A stretch of DNA of 64,000 bases from contig NC_064676.1 of NCBI RefSeq assembly GCF_023278565.1, positions 3,782,001 to 3,846,000 on the forward strand. Direction: 5' to 3'. Position numbers and translations under genes: made by a program. Below the pieces are notes generated by a model that ran no database searches, was not told the DNA's origin, and worked only from the letters and a program-made list of their open reading frames with translations. Below, in pieces: positions 44,405 to 56,700 of this stretch. The first letter of the stretch is position 1. Each line of letters opens with the position of its first letter. The DNA is from Colletotrichum lupini (taxonomy: Eukaryota > Ascomycota > Sordariomycetes > Glomerellales > Glomerellaceae).

Positions 44405-45708
44405 GTCCGGGGTTCGACAGACTTTGACTTTGCGTCCAAGGATTGAGTGGGAGGGAGGACGGACGGGCACTGGCAGTGACGGACAGATCACACCAGACGA
44501 CGGCTGACTGACAGCGGTCCGTTCGTTGCTTCGTTGGTTGGCTTGGCTCCTTCAGATTGATATCTCTCATGCCATGTGCCTGTTCTCCCGTTACTTGTCT
44601 AGACGAGGCATCAGCCCATCCCTTGGAGGAGTCGAAGGCCCCAATGATGCCAGATGGGCCCAATCAAGATCTTTCCCCTTCTAATAGACCATTCGATTGA
44701 CGACAAGCACTGTCAGATCCGAGAGCCCCCAAATGGGTCGAGGGGCCGCCAGGTGGACGCCTACTCCCGGTTCTCGGCCTTCAATAATAATATTGAGACG
44801 CCTGCGGCCCTGCTACGGCACGGCGAGATGGAGCCTTCAAACAAATGGGGGCTGGAGGGCCACCGGGAAAGAGACCAGCAGCAAAAAAGAAAAGAGTGAC
44901 TTGGATAAGAGGCCCGTAGCAGACTGTCAGTGGGCAGAAAGTTCGAGATTTTGGACAAAACTGACCGACTGCCTGGCGTCATACGGCAGTCTCTGTCTGC
45001 ACAACCTTCATCAAATTGAATGAGTAATCCGCCGTCCGGTGGATGGATGGGCCGGGAAAGCTGGGGAAACTTGAAAGTCAAACGGGAGAGCACCGGCAGC
45101 GCAAATTGGGAGCAATCAAAAAACGGCATGTCGTCCGCTGTTGGATCTTTTGGGGCCCGTGGACGAGGGAGATTGACGCGGTGACTACCCGGGTCATCCA
45201 GATTGAGGTCTAGCGTGGCACCACGCACCGCATCCGAGCAGGTCCGGCGTCCAGGACGAGAGAATAACTTGGAAAAAAGAGTCTAGATAGCCACACGTTG
45301 ATGTTGCGTCTTACCGTTTTGCACCTCGTGGGACAGTCCACCGAGATTGGGGGAGTCGAAAAACGCAGTGCAAGACCGAAAAGAGGGCGATAACATGAGC
45401 AAACGGGCATGGTCGCCAAGCCGCCTTCAAGGAGAGTAGGAGAGGGAATCCTCAGTTCCCATTCCCACTGCTACCGATGGCCGGGGGGAGGCCAGCAAGC
45501 CGCGGTAGGTGAATGCTCGTCAGGGTAGGGCCTGGATGGCCAGGCCTCTGGTCTTTTCCGTTGCTGCACTGGGCAAACGTGGGCGTTTCCATGCCCCGTC
45601 TTGGCTGGCTTGGCATCTTTTTGACTCTGTCATGCTCGAGATGGAGTTGAGATTGATGAGGTATTCGAGACTACCAGATTGTCCGCGAAAGAGAGAGATG
45701 GATGGATA

Positions 45709-45810
45709 AGGTAGGTAGGTAAGGTGGAAGAAGGTGAGTAAGTACCTCAGGTACCTAAGGTACCCACGTACAGCACAGTACGTACAGCAAGGTACGTACA
45801 GAGAAACGGC
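45709..45810. repeat. GTAC/ACCTAC-rich palindromic cluster
   Basis: Begins with GGTAGGTAGGT, then runs through GTACCTCAGGTAC, GTACCTAAGGTAC and three ACGTACAG copies. Many hexamers here are self-complementary (GGTACC, TACGTA). The sequence resembles a short motif seen between genes elsewhere in the window. Confidence 0.7.
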
Positions 45811-47422
45811 TGCGGGTGACGGATGCAAAGTACGTACTGCCTGTCCAATGGCATTCTGGCTGAAACGCGCTAGGCAAGTCAGCCCCTGCAGCAACCGACG
45901 ATGCCCCTGAGCCACCATGACCAAAAACCGTCAAGTTCCCACCAGCTGACGATGCAACCGCAGCCAGTTCATTGGGGGGACCAAAATGTCGACCCTTTCC
46001 ATTCTGGTTGAGGTGATGAAATGCCACCACTCACTTGCTCGCTCAGCACCCTGCCTGAACTTCGAGCACCTGCTTGCGGTGTGCCTTCTCAGCTTATCAG
46101 ATGCAGACTGCAGCGCTGAGGTGAGGCTTGACGCCTGTAATTGTGTCTTCCAGGGGGCAATTCTGGTATGGGGGGCATGGGGGACCTGCTCTCAAGTAGA
46201 GTGCCTGTGTCCTTTTTAAGAACATTTCTCGATATATCCATCCCCGTGTGCATGTCCGCATATCCAATGAACCCCATCCACCTGCATCGGTCACATTCTA
46301 GTACACATGGTAAGCCGTTATTGTAATTTATATCTGTATCTGTTCGGGAAGGCACGAGGCATTTGAGAGAAAAAGGAAAGGCGAGGACGGCACACTGGCC
46401 GGATTCGCTCGAGCCCTTCTTATTCGCTTCGATGCACCATCCTCATCCCTTACTTACATCTAGATTCCATGGAGGTAGGTCCGCGGCCCACCGTCGAGCC
46501 GGCACGGCATTATCGGGAGGAGGAAAAGTCTCGAATCGCGTTGGGTTGGGCTCCAACGCCACGCAGCAGAGTGCCATAGACTCGGGCGCCCGAGCATCTG
46601 GAGTCATCCGCTGTTCGCACTCTCGATCAGAGGCAAGACTTCATCTTGATCAAAGCGGGAGTCGCATAAAGACAGAGAGTCCACACAGCTTGGGGCAATG
46701 ACATCAACCCTTCTTGTGCGTAGCTATGCGTCAACGAGATGTAGGTTCACAATCCTCCCAAACATCAAGATCTTCGTTTCTGTAATTCCCCTCTGTGACT
46801 CCTTCCCCCTCCCCTATTTTCGCCGGCCCCATCTCTTCTCGTACCCGACCACGATCCTCGCCCATTCCACTGTACGCGACACAAGACGATGTCTGGTCTC
46901 TGTGGAACGTTCGAGGAAGGAGCCTAGCAGGAAGGACTAAGAATGTTCAATGAGGGGCCAACCGGGCGCCCGACTACCGAGTAAGGTAGGTCTTCGCCGC
47001 ATCAGGTCCAGAAGAACTGAATAAATACCAAAATTCAGCTTCCTTAAACCTTTGAAGGATGAAGCTGCCCTCCTCGGGTCATCCCCACCCAAGCACCTCC
47101 TGGTTTAGCGAGGACGCGTATCGTAGAGAATGGCTGAGCAAGGGGGCGTTGTTAAACTCATCAATCTCGAATCCACGGCTCCCCTCCTGCTCTCTCAGAA
47201 AAATCTCATCAACTTCCAACGGTTTTGCCGGTCCATCCATCCCTCAATCACCCAAGGAACGTGCCTGCGTGCCTGTCAGTACGCAGCTCCCCATCTCAGG
47301 CTTTTCCGAATCGTCCGTACCCGCGGGCGCTTGCTCCCGGGAACATCCAAACTCGAACTTGCTTGTTAGTGCCAGCAGTTGTCACCAAGCATCCGAGCAC
47401 GCTGACGGCTGCTGCAAAGAAT

Positions 47423-47448
47423 GACAAGACAAGACAAGACAAGACAAG
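47423..47448. repeat. GACAA pentanucleotide repeat
   Basis: Five perfect GACAA units plus one base. Confidence 0.95.
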
Positions 47449-49737
47449 CCAGCCCTTCCTTCCGGCAACGATGAACCGGTCTGAAGTCTTCTAAACAGTC
47501 GATCCGATGAACGACCCCTCCTCCTCTCATCTCGTCTCTTGTCACTCATCATGCCAAAACCCCGCACAGAAGTTCGCTTCTCGTATTACCTACCTTACCG
47601 CATAAATCATCTCAAGTCTTGTCGTTTACGTGCTCCTTCTACCGCAGTAAATGACCTATCCCGTTCAACCCTTTCTTCCCGCCCGGCAAATACTCTAAAA
47701 TCCTTGAATCAGGCTTTTTGCCTTTCTTCCTTGGTTCGGCGTGGAGACCCGGGCGATGCTTTGCAACAATGCAAGACATTGTGCGCCAAACTACGCATAC
47801 CAGTGACAACCGAAGATGCCGACAAAAATCATAATAATAAGACATCTTATCATCCTTCTTCTCAACGGCCAACGTCTCGGCCGGCGCTATCGCAGAACTA
47901 GGCTTTCCCATATCCAGTGTATTCATAGGTAATCGCGAGGCGCCAAAAGAGTGTGAACGATTTCGACCTCCCGGGCGGCTGCGCAAAAATAGTCTCCCCA
48001 TCACGAATTGCATGCACGCTGAGCTAATCTATCCAAATGAGCCTCTCTCCAAGCGCTACACATCCCACCGTGGTACGTCTGCGATTCTACCGTGGTAATT
48101 ACGAAGCACCCAGGCAGCCACACAAACAGCACGACAGGACCACCCTTTCTAAAGTTGTGGTGTGGAAAGTGATCACCCGGCACGCTGCATGACATCGAAT
48201 CGGATACTCTCCTTTCCTCCTCCCCAAGGTAGGTAGGTATTCTGCAATGCTCTTAACTGCGTACAGTACTTCACCTGTCCTTAGTCATCCCCGTCAACTC
48301 TGCAGCGGGAAACGGGCGAATGCACATCATCATTCAGAAAGCAGCCTCTTCCCAGCATGAACACGCCCCCCAATCAATCAAATCAATCAATCGTCTCTTT
48401 CTGCATCGCCACAGACCCCAAGACACGAGGATCGAATTGTGATTCGCGCACGCCCAGCACTTCTGTCCATCCACTCGCTCTCTCGTCGGTGGACCGAAAT
48501 ACGAACGACCTTGGGCATGTGATCTTCGCGCCGACCGAAAAAGATGCCATCGGCACTGCGTAAGCGCCCGAGATTTGGACATTGGGATCACATCTACGAA
48601 CCGATTCATCAAGCCACACACAACGGTGCTACTCCGGACGCACACACTCATTGAAAGTCTCACTCCATATCCGTACACTCACTCCTTCGGATCCGATTCG
48701 TTCTTATCCACCCCAAAAAGATGAACATGAATGTCACTCGCTGCCATCACTGGCGAACGCAACTGGAACTAATCACCAAAATCTTCCTGCCCTTGACCTT
48801 TCCTTGCCGCTCTTCATTAAACTCAAAAAAAAAGGCAGAATGTCTCTTCCTCGTCACCTCCGTCATCTCGTGACCGTCATTATAGCCAGCGCGCGCCTGC
48901 GGGAATTCCCACTCGGCCCTTTATCGACTCATACCCCGTCGCTCCTATTGGTTTACTCAGAAGATGCCTTCTTTTGATCATTAGTCTTTCAGCCTTGTAA
49001 TTAAATATGCATTTTCTTGGTGTATGGTCTATGCTGAATCTGTCATTTGCGAAATGTCACCATAGCCCAGGGAATCCATCAATGACGTTTGTCTTTGATG
49101 TCGTGTGCCTAGGTGATTCCTTTCTTTACTCCACGTTTAGTCTTCGACTGGCAAAGTGAATCCAAGTTGCAGATCGCGTCGCTCTCGAATCGTCAATGTC
49201 AGCACGGTTACTGCAACTAGGCGATTTGCTGAACGATTTAGGTAGGCGAGCAATCTCAATGGTATTTCTCAAGTTCCACCACCCTACGACTGTAATGGCA
49301 ATCATCTCCTTGAACTCCAAAACAAAAAGCCGCTGCCTCTATGATGCGCTTCGCTTCTTCTTTCGCGGCCAAGTGTATATTGGTACGAATGCCGTTCGGG
49401 AACGTCCCCAAAATCCATCGCCAAGCCGATCTCTGGATTTTTCCCATCTAGTTCCACCTCGCGCCTGGGGTAAATGACGATTCCTCCTTTCCTCCGAGCA
49501 TGGACGATTGTCCAGGACCCCTTCCCAATATTGTTCGCCATTTCAACAAGAGTGTGGAGTTTTATCCTCTCTTCCCCCTTCCTTTTCGGTTTTCTCTATT
49601 CAATATTTCGCCCCGTGTGGGCCAGACGGCCGATGTCGTACACAACTAGTACGGCCCCATCGTGATCTTGCCTAATCCATCCATGTCCTCCGGGCCCCTC
49701 AAGGCCCCCAGAACGACGGGGACGAGCAAAGCATTTT

Positions 49738-51950
49738 CTAAACGCTGGCAAAGGCATCTGGTGGTAATTGAGACTACGCGAGGCTTAGTATTGGTTTTCG
49801 AATGTTCCAGGTTTCGGGGTTTCTTACCTTTTTCTCGTGGAAGACTGCCAAGGCTCTGGTGAAATCCCATGCGACATCGGACAGGCACATTTCCGAGTAG
49901 GTGGGTGTCATTGTCGTCTGCTTCGATAGCTCGACGATCATGGCCTGTCGCTGTTCTTGCTCCTGAGCAGACGGAGCCGGTGCTTGGGCTTCGGCAACAA
50001 AGACGTTCGGAAGGGGATTGAAGGCTCTGAGGGAAATCATGTCGCTGACGACGCGGATCGGGTTGGTGTTGGGGCGTCCGGGTCCCAGAACGAATGTGCG
50101 CGAGAAGCTTCTCAGTCCTGTCTTGCCAGCTTTGTCGCACTCTTCGAATTGACCATGTACTGAGATGATCATGCCGTCCACGCCGCTTTGGGTTTGGCCA
50201 GAAGGGTCGGCAAGACCAGGCAGGAGATGGCAGTCCATGATGTATTTGCTGATGTCCGTCTTGATGTCTGGGTGCTGTGTCTTCGGGAGGTCGTTCCACA
50301 GATTCCAGATCGCCTCCCTGCCTGTGATCAGCCTGGCAGCTCGAGCGGCCGGCGTCGTAATCTTCATCAGATTGCGAGACTGCTTGATGTAGGATGACCA
50401 GGGCATCGGCTGCGGCTGGTTCTCGTCTCGAATGGCGCGCGTGTCGACCGCGAGAGAAAATTGGCTATTGTCGTCGTAGTACTTGGCAAGGAGAGCAGTG
50501 CGGTCGGTGTCGAAACCAAGGAAGAATTCCAACAGGAAGGCTTCTCCAATGCCGTTGGCGTCCCGGAAGTCGGGCCCACGTTGAGGGATCGGTTTCGGGC
50601 GGCCAGCTGCCTTGAGTTCCGCAATTCGTTCCGGTGTCAATTGCTCACCGTTCAGAACTTGCAACTTTGGGAAGAAGTGCAACAGCTCGAGCACGACTTT
50701 GGGGTCCGCGATCGGAATCGGATTGCCCGTCAGATACAGAGTCTCAAGCTTCTTGAGCTTCGATCTCCATCTTGACAGGCCTGCGATGTTGTCGATCTGG
50801 TTCCCGCTAAGATCAAGATTCTTGAGATCAGGGAAGGTATCCGCCATCTCTTCGACTTGCGCGACTGTATCAATGTTGTTGTTGGCCAAGCTGATGCTGT
50901 GAATTGCATCAATCTTTTCCTGTGCTGTTTTGAACAGTTCGTCGCAGATTCTCATCATGACCTTGAAGAGCTTCTCAGCTCTATCCTTGGATTCCAGCAT
51001 TCCCATTTGGATCAAGCCTTCATCTTTGTTCAGAGCGTCAAGTCGCAGAAGCTTGTTCTCCATATCGTATCTGAGTGACATGATGCCTTGGAGTTTTTGC
51101 TTTGTTTCCTGTGCGGCAGCAGATGCCTCATTTGCTTTGGCCATGGATCCGTCACTATCGGTGATCTCCAGCTGAGTACCGGCAAATGTAAACGAGTTGA
51201 CCTTCAGGATTTCTTCCGCATCTTCCTTGCTTGCCGCAACGCTGACCAAATCCCCCTTCAGACTTGACTATTGAATGTTAGCGATTTTCGTAGCTTATAA
51301 ACTTCACCCCAATCAGGAGGGGGCATAAGCAGCCGGTATGAGCTATTTGTTTCTCGTTTCGCGGAGTAACTGGCGTTTCAACGAGGCTGGATCATTCGGC
51401 GTCCCTATGTAGTTCCCCCAAGCCTCACAGCAACGCGACATACCTTCTTGATGTGCACCGTTTTATTGCGACCGGACAGAGTTGTGGCTTTCCGCTCCAG
51501 AAACATGATCAGATCCCGCAGTCCACCGTCGTTGTTGCTCGCAGCTTTGCTCTCCTTCAAACCCTTGACACTGAGCCAGACGAGACCAGGTCCCTGTCCT
51601 TTCCTTCTCGATACCAGGTCATTTCCATCGCCAGTGTCCAAGTGTCGAGCAATCGCCTGGTGTACTTTCGAGCCGGGTTTAGTGGGCGGACCGTTGGATC
51701 TCGCCGATCGTTGAGGTCTCGAATTGTTGGAATCGTCCGACGGTCCTCTGTTGACGTTGTTTGAACGGCGAGTGCTGCTGGCTCCAGCGCCGCTTCCCAT
51801 GTCGAGATCTCCATCCCTGTCGGTTTGGGTTCTGCCACCTTTGCGCTTCTGGATTCCACCGCCGCGCGAGGTTTTGGCACCCAATGTGGAGTTGCGACCC
51901 TCGCGTGCTGGTCCCGATGGAGTGCCGCGAGGAGCTCTTGGAGGCGCCAT
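49738..51950 (-). CDS. mex67: mRNA export receptor MEX67 (NXF1 family)
   Basis: Three exons on the minus strand, 51950-51444, 51267-49828 and 49773-49738, give 660 residues. Residues 1-100 are basic and Gly/Arg/Ser-rich, suited to RNA binding, and an RRM-like region follows. Leucine-rich repeats lie at about 290-380 (SISLANNNID, KNLDLSGNQID, LETLYLTGNPI). An NTF2-like domain, which pairs with Mtr2, lies at about 400-570, and a TAP-C/UBA-like end at 620-660 (PTYSEMCLSDVAWDFTRALAVFHEKK then SQLPPDAFASV), which binds FG nucleoporins. Intron 1 is 176 bp (51268-51443, donor GTATGT, acceptor TAG). Intron 2 is 54 bp (49774-49827) with a TACTAA branch and TAG acceptor. I chose that acceptor because it yields the LPPDAF ending expected of the family. 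The role is nuclear export of mRNPs. The start is divergent from MPH1, 1.8 kb away. Confidence 0.93.
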
Positions 51951-53046
51951 CTTTGGAGTGGTGCAACGAATAAGATGTAGCTAGAGGTGATTGTAGGTCG
52001 AGGACGTTCGTGGGTAGAGAATGTTCGTAGGTTGTTTTCGCTTGTTTTTTTTTTTCGCTGAAGGGTACACGTTTGAGCGAGAGCGAGATGACAGCGCGCT
52101 TCCAGAGAAGTCAAATAAAGCCTGTCGAATCCTCAAAGGTTTCTCTGAATTAGTGTCAAGCGAAAGACGGTTGTGTTTCGCTGTGTCGCGGACAGCTTCA
52201 GAAGACAAAGGCCGGATGGGCCAAGGCGCAGACTCGTGGGCCGCCGTAAATAGAGTATGTAAAATCGGTATCGCTTTGAGCCCTCGACAGAGAAGAATGT
52301 AAGAAAGCCGTCGATGCGGATCTCTGCAAAGAATGCGCGGTTTTAGGGGTGGTGTCGCAGGTTATGGGTGAGTGATGAGGTGACGGAGAAAGCAGTGAAG
52401 AAATTCGTCGGTCGCGAAGAGCAGTGACGTTTGGGTCAGCCCCACTACAGACCTCCTCCACCAGGTACATAGGCAGGAACGCTCCGGTCGCATGCGACCT
52501 CCCTCAAATCGGACTAGCCGATTTACGTTTTGGCCAGCCACGCGCCTCACTCTTTATAGTTTACCTCCTTACATAATCATTGGAAGGCAGGCACCTACCT
52601 AGGCAAGCAGGATGTCAAGGCAGTCATTGGATGTCGATTTCTTTCCCACGGCTGCCTATTTGGTCTCCCTTATGAAGCTATGGTAAGGTACGGCTTCGCA
52701 AAGGAACGGTCAACAAGTGAGACCTTGGGAAAGCTCCTTTCAGGAAGTAGACGAACATGCCTACCTGGTTTTCCTTGTTTGGTCACCCATGTGTCAGCTA
52801 CCCACCGCCGATGATTGGCACAGCAGTATTGCGAATAAGCGAGAGGAAGCCTTTGATGAGTCTACGGCAATCATAAAGACAAAGGTTCATGGGAGTAAAA
52901 TGAATGACGCCCGAGTATCACTTCGTTGAAGCTTTACCTGGGAGGGAATAAGTACAAAGCATTGTGAATTGGTCTCAGGGGAGGGAGGGCACCAAAGTGC
53001 CTCAGGTACCTCGTCCTCTGCCCCGGAGTCTACACATAAACTGATA

Positions 53047-53254
53047 ATGACCCCCCCTAGTTGAGGTGGGAGTCCCGTGCACTTCACCTGAAAGTAACGG
53101 AAAAATACATACTCCAGGAACCCGAAGACTATCTATAATCCGAATCCTAGCCAATGACCCGAACCCTGGCCGATCCTAACCTCTAACCCTAACCGTATTA
53201 GGCTAAAGCCGTGCACGGGACTCCCACCTCAACTACCTACCTAGGGGGGGTCAT
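53047..53254. mobile_element. MITE-like element with 36-bp terminal inverted repeats and TA flanks
   Basis: The left repeat (53047-53082) begins ATGACCCCCCC and ends GTCCCGTGCAC. The right repeat (53211-53254) is its complement, apart from one 8-base insertion of ACCTACCT-type sequence. Both ends are flanked by TA (53045-53046 and 53255-53256), as expected for target duplication by Tc1/mariner-class transposases. The interior of about 128 bp has no coding capacity and includes telomere-like CTAACCCTAACC. No second copy occurs in this window. A purely structural hairpin not derived from a transposon is the alternative. Confidence 0.65.
53178..53197. repeat. Telomere-like CCCTAA sequence inside the inverted-repeat element
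   Basis: CCTAACCTCTAACCCTAACC, with one exact CTAACCCTAACC, equals two units of the complement of the common fungal telomere repeat TTAGGG. Upstream from about 53137 there are degraded variants (CCGAATCCTAG, CCGAACCCTGG, CCGATCCTAAC). Confidence 0.75.
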
Positions 53255-53561
53255 TACTACGGTATCAGGCCAAAGTTTAACCCCCTTGTCAGGTATCTTC
53301 GCCCATGCTTCTCGAGATTACATCAGCAGCATTACTTTCGAGATTCTTGTGCACGTCGAACAAAATTTTGGCCATTGAGAGTCACTGCTCTACCCTGGTC
53401 AGACCCACACTACCTGGTAGGGAGTTTAAACATACCCCTAAGGACCAAGTAGGTATCAACTTATCGGATCACTCCTGGGGCGCCTGAGACCCTGGGGAGC
53501 TTGAGTTCTCAACTCTATTTGCAATTACATAAGCAAACTTGATCATGTGACTCAGATACGC

Positions 53562-53579
53562 TTTCGCGCGACGACGCGT
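53562..53579. promoter_or_regulatory. ACGCGT (MCB) and TTTCGCGC boxes upstream of MPH1
   Basis: TTTCGCGC at 53562-53569 and ACGCGT at 53574-53579 lie about 200 bases before the MPH1 ATG. ACGCGT is the MluI cell-cycle box bound by MBF in yeasts, and TTTCGCGC matches E2F/MBF-like sites. Such boxes commonly drive DNA repair and replication genes at G1/S. The assignment rests on motif and position. Confidence 0.5.
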
Positions 53580-53776
53580 CTACGGCGGAAAGTGATGTAC
53601 TAGGCGTAAAGAGGTTGCCACCGCGCCTTTGATTACTGGGTCGACTATCTCACGAACATCCTCGCCAAAGTCCCAAGCATCGTGAGATCGCCGTTTCACA
53701 AATAGACCGCACTATGATCGCATCTCAAAGGTGATTCAGTGACTGATTGATTGAGTACCAATCATTCTTCCGCGAA

Positions 53777-56700
53777 ATGGTTTCAGACGAATACGATGAC
53801 GATCTCGCAGACGAGGATTTGGTCGAGGCACTCAGTCAGAGCCAAGTCATACCTGCGAGCTCGGGCATCAATGTACAGAATGGCAGAACTTCGTCTGTTG
53901 CCCAAGCCCTGGCACCATCTTATAGCCGGGCCAACGCTGGACGTCAGGCGCAACCATCTGGTCATAATATAGGACCAAGAGTAAGTTGGCTTGCTTATTG
54001 ACTTTCACGAGAAAAGCATGTGCTAACAAGCACCTCAGAACACGGCAAAGACAGTGGTTCAGCCTCTCGGGACCGAGTTGGATGATTTGCCTTCAGACGC
54101 ATTCTCCTCTTCACCGGAGCCTGTTGCACCACTCGCCAGAAACGGACTAACACGCACTTCATCATCAAACTTTCGCCAGACAACTTTACTAGGCGGCAGA
54201 GTGGCAGATGATGCCTCAACTCAGGCGCAGCAGCCAGGCTTTGGTCGTGTCTACCGAGGAGACAAGCCAGTGGAGGCCCCTTCTCAACACGCCATAAATC
54301 GTGAGGCCATGAAGACATGGATATATCCCACCAACCTAGGAGCCACGAGAGATTACCAGTTCAGTATCGTCAAAAACGGTCTGTTCAACAATACACTCGT
54401 CGCGCTACCTACAGGTCTCGGCAAAACGTTTATTGCTGCAACGGTGATGCTCAACTACTACCGTTGGACAAAGGACGCAAAGATCGTGTTTGTTGCGCCT
54501 ACGAAACCTCTCGTAGCTCAACAAGTCGACGCTTGCTTCAATATTGTGGGCATACCCCGGTCAGAGACTACTCTTCTCACTGGCGACACGGCGCCCACTC
54601 TCAGGGTAGACGAGTGGGCGTCAAAGCGGGTGTTTTTCATGACGCCGCAAACTCTTCAAAACGACATTTCACACGGCTACGCAGATCCGAAATCCATTGT
54701 ACTCTTGGTAATTGATGAGGCTCATCGAGCAACGGGCGAGTACGCGTACGCAAAAGTGGTGAAGAGGATACGCCAATACAATCCATACTTCCGTCTACTT
54801 GCCTTAACAGCAACACCAGGGTCCAAGGTCGAGACTGTGCAAGAGATTATAGACAATCTCGGAATATCCCACATCGAGATCCGCACAGAGGATTCGATTG
54901 ATATTCGTCAATACGTTCATTCGAGGAATGTCGAGCAAGTAGTACTCGACCCCTCGGATGAGATGTGCGAGATCAAGGAGCTATTCACGAAAGCCCTGAA
55001 ACCGCTGATGGATAAGCTGACCCAGCAAAACATCTACTACGGAAGAGATCCAATGGCGATTACGACATATGGTCTGGTGAAGCAGCAACAAGATTGGTTC
55101 GCCAACGTCGGCAGAAGAGCCAACCCTGGGGTACAGTTCATGATGAGGGCTATCTTCAGTATCTTGCAAAGCTTGGCTCACGCGATCAAACTACTCAACT
55201 TTCATGGCATCAGGCCTTTTTACGAAAACCTCAAAGAATTTCGAAGCGAGATTGAGGACAAGGGAGAAAAGGGCTCCAAATACAAGAAGCAAATTGTTAA
55301 CGACTCGAGCTTCCAGGAGATGATGACCAGGGTGGAAAAGTGGCTTCGCCTAGACGGCTTCGTCGGGCACCCAAAGCTTGCCGCTCTCCAGGACACCGTC
55401 CTAAATCATTTCATGGATGCCGGTGCGACTTCCACTCGAATTATAGTGTTCAGCGAGTACAGAGACAGTGCCGAAGATATCGTCAAGGTACTGAATGTGC
55501 ACAAACCGCTGATCAAAGCCACTGTCTTCGTGGGACAAGCCGACTCGAAGCGATCCGCAGGCATGAAGCAGGCCGAACAAATTGCGACAATACAAAAGTT
55601 TAAAGATGGCGAATACAACGTCCTGGTCGCAACGTCCATCGGAGAAGAGGGACTGGACATTGGCCAAGTCGATTTGATTGTTTGCTACGACGCCTCGTCC
55701 TCGCCTATTCGTATGTTACAACGAATGGGTAGAACGGGCCGAAAGAGGGCTGGAAATATCGTGCTACTATTGATGAGGGGCAAGGAAGAGGATGCCTTTG
55801 CCAGGTCGAAAGACAACTATGCGGAGATGCAAAAGTTGATCTGCGAAGGGAGCAAGTTTAACTTCCGTCACGACCTTTCCACTCGCATCGTACCTCGGGA
55901 GATCCGCCCGGAGGTGGACATGCAGCATATTGAGATCCCCATCGAGAATACGCAGAACCCGTCGCTCCCAGAGCCCAAGAAGGGAAGAGCGAGGAAGAAA
56001 CTGCCGCCCAAGAAGTTCCACATGCCCGACGGTGTCGAGATGGGCTTCGTGAAGGCGTCTGCCATCGGCAAACCCGGTGCGGCGCCCAAAAGAGGCCGCC
56101 CCAAAAAGCAAGAGCAAGAGCAACAGCCGACGGAGGCTGACTTCATCACCGACGTGCCCTCGCTCGATTCGGTCATGCTCACAGAAGCGCAACTGGTCGA
56201 GTTGGATAAGGTGTACCGGTCGCTACCTGCCAGTCGGACAAAGATTGAAGAAACAGAGATGCCGGAGCTGACGTCGTACCCCTTGCTCCAGCGCCGACTT
56301 CGACCGGTCAGCAAGGTTCAGCACAGCCAGCGTACCAAAAGGTACGTTAAGTTATGTCAGAAGTTTGCCAAGAATCAAGATGAGAGAAATCGTTGGGTGC
56401 GCCGTTTCGGGGAGGAAGACACGACCCGGTACGAGGAGATTCCCGTGCCATCGTTTGCGAGCGATACAGAAGATGGAGCGTCGGGTCCTGGGCCTCTGGG
56501 GCAAGCCACGACGGCAGTGTCGTCCGACGAAGACGAGCCTATTGAGGAGTCACCGCCAAAGAAACGTCGATCGACCGGGACCACAAAGCGCGCCGCAGCA
56601 TTCGCATCCGCTTCAGCCCTAGTCGACGACGAGATGGATGAGACCATGGACGAGGAATCGCCTCCCCGCCGCCCGCCAAAGAAGACCGCAGGAAGAGGAC

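Larger units (their letters stand above)
42488..49737. other. Gene-poor stretch of 7.25 kb
   Basis: No supported gene. The longest frame, 42790-43683 (-), has random-looking residues and lies in the likely promoter of the kelch-like gene; I treat it as spurious. Short features are a GTGGTCC triple repeat (44384-44404), a GTAC-rich cluster with GGTAGGTAGGT (45709-45810), a GACAA pentamer repeat (47423-47448) and AAGGTAGGTAGGTA near 48227-48240. The right end (about 49600-49737) is the 3' UTR of MEX67. Small spliced genes or noncoding RNAs may be present. Confidence 0.6.
51951..53776. promoter_or_regulatory. Divergent MEX67-MPH1 intergenic region
   Basis: 1.8 kb between two divergent starts. 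It contains a 208-bp inverted-repeat element (53047-53254), GCACCTACCTAGGC near 52590-52603 and an ACGCGT/TTTCGCGC pair (53562-53579) close to MPH1. A short ATG frame of six codons (53714-53734) would act as an upstream ORF if included in the MPH1 transcript. No protein gene is seen. Confidence 0.6.
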
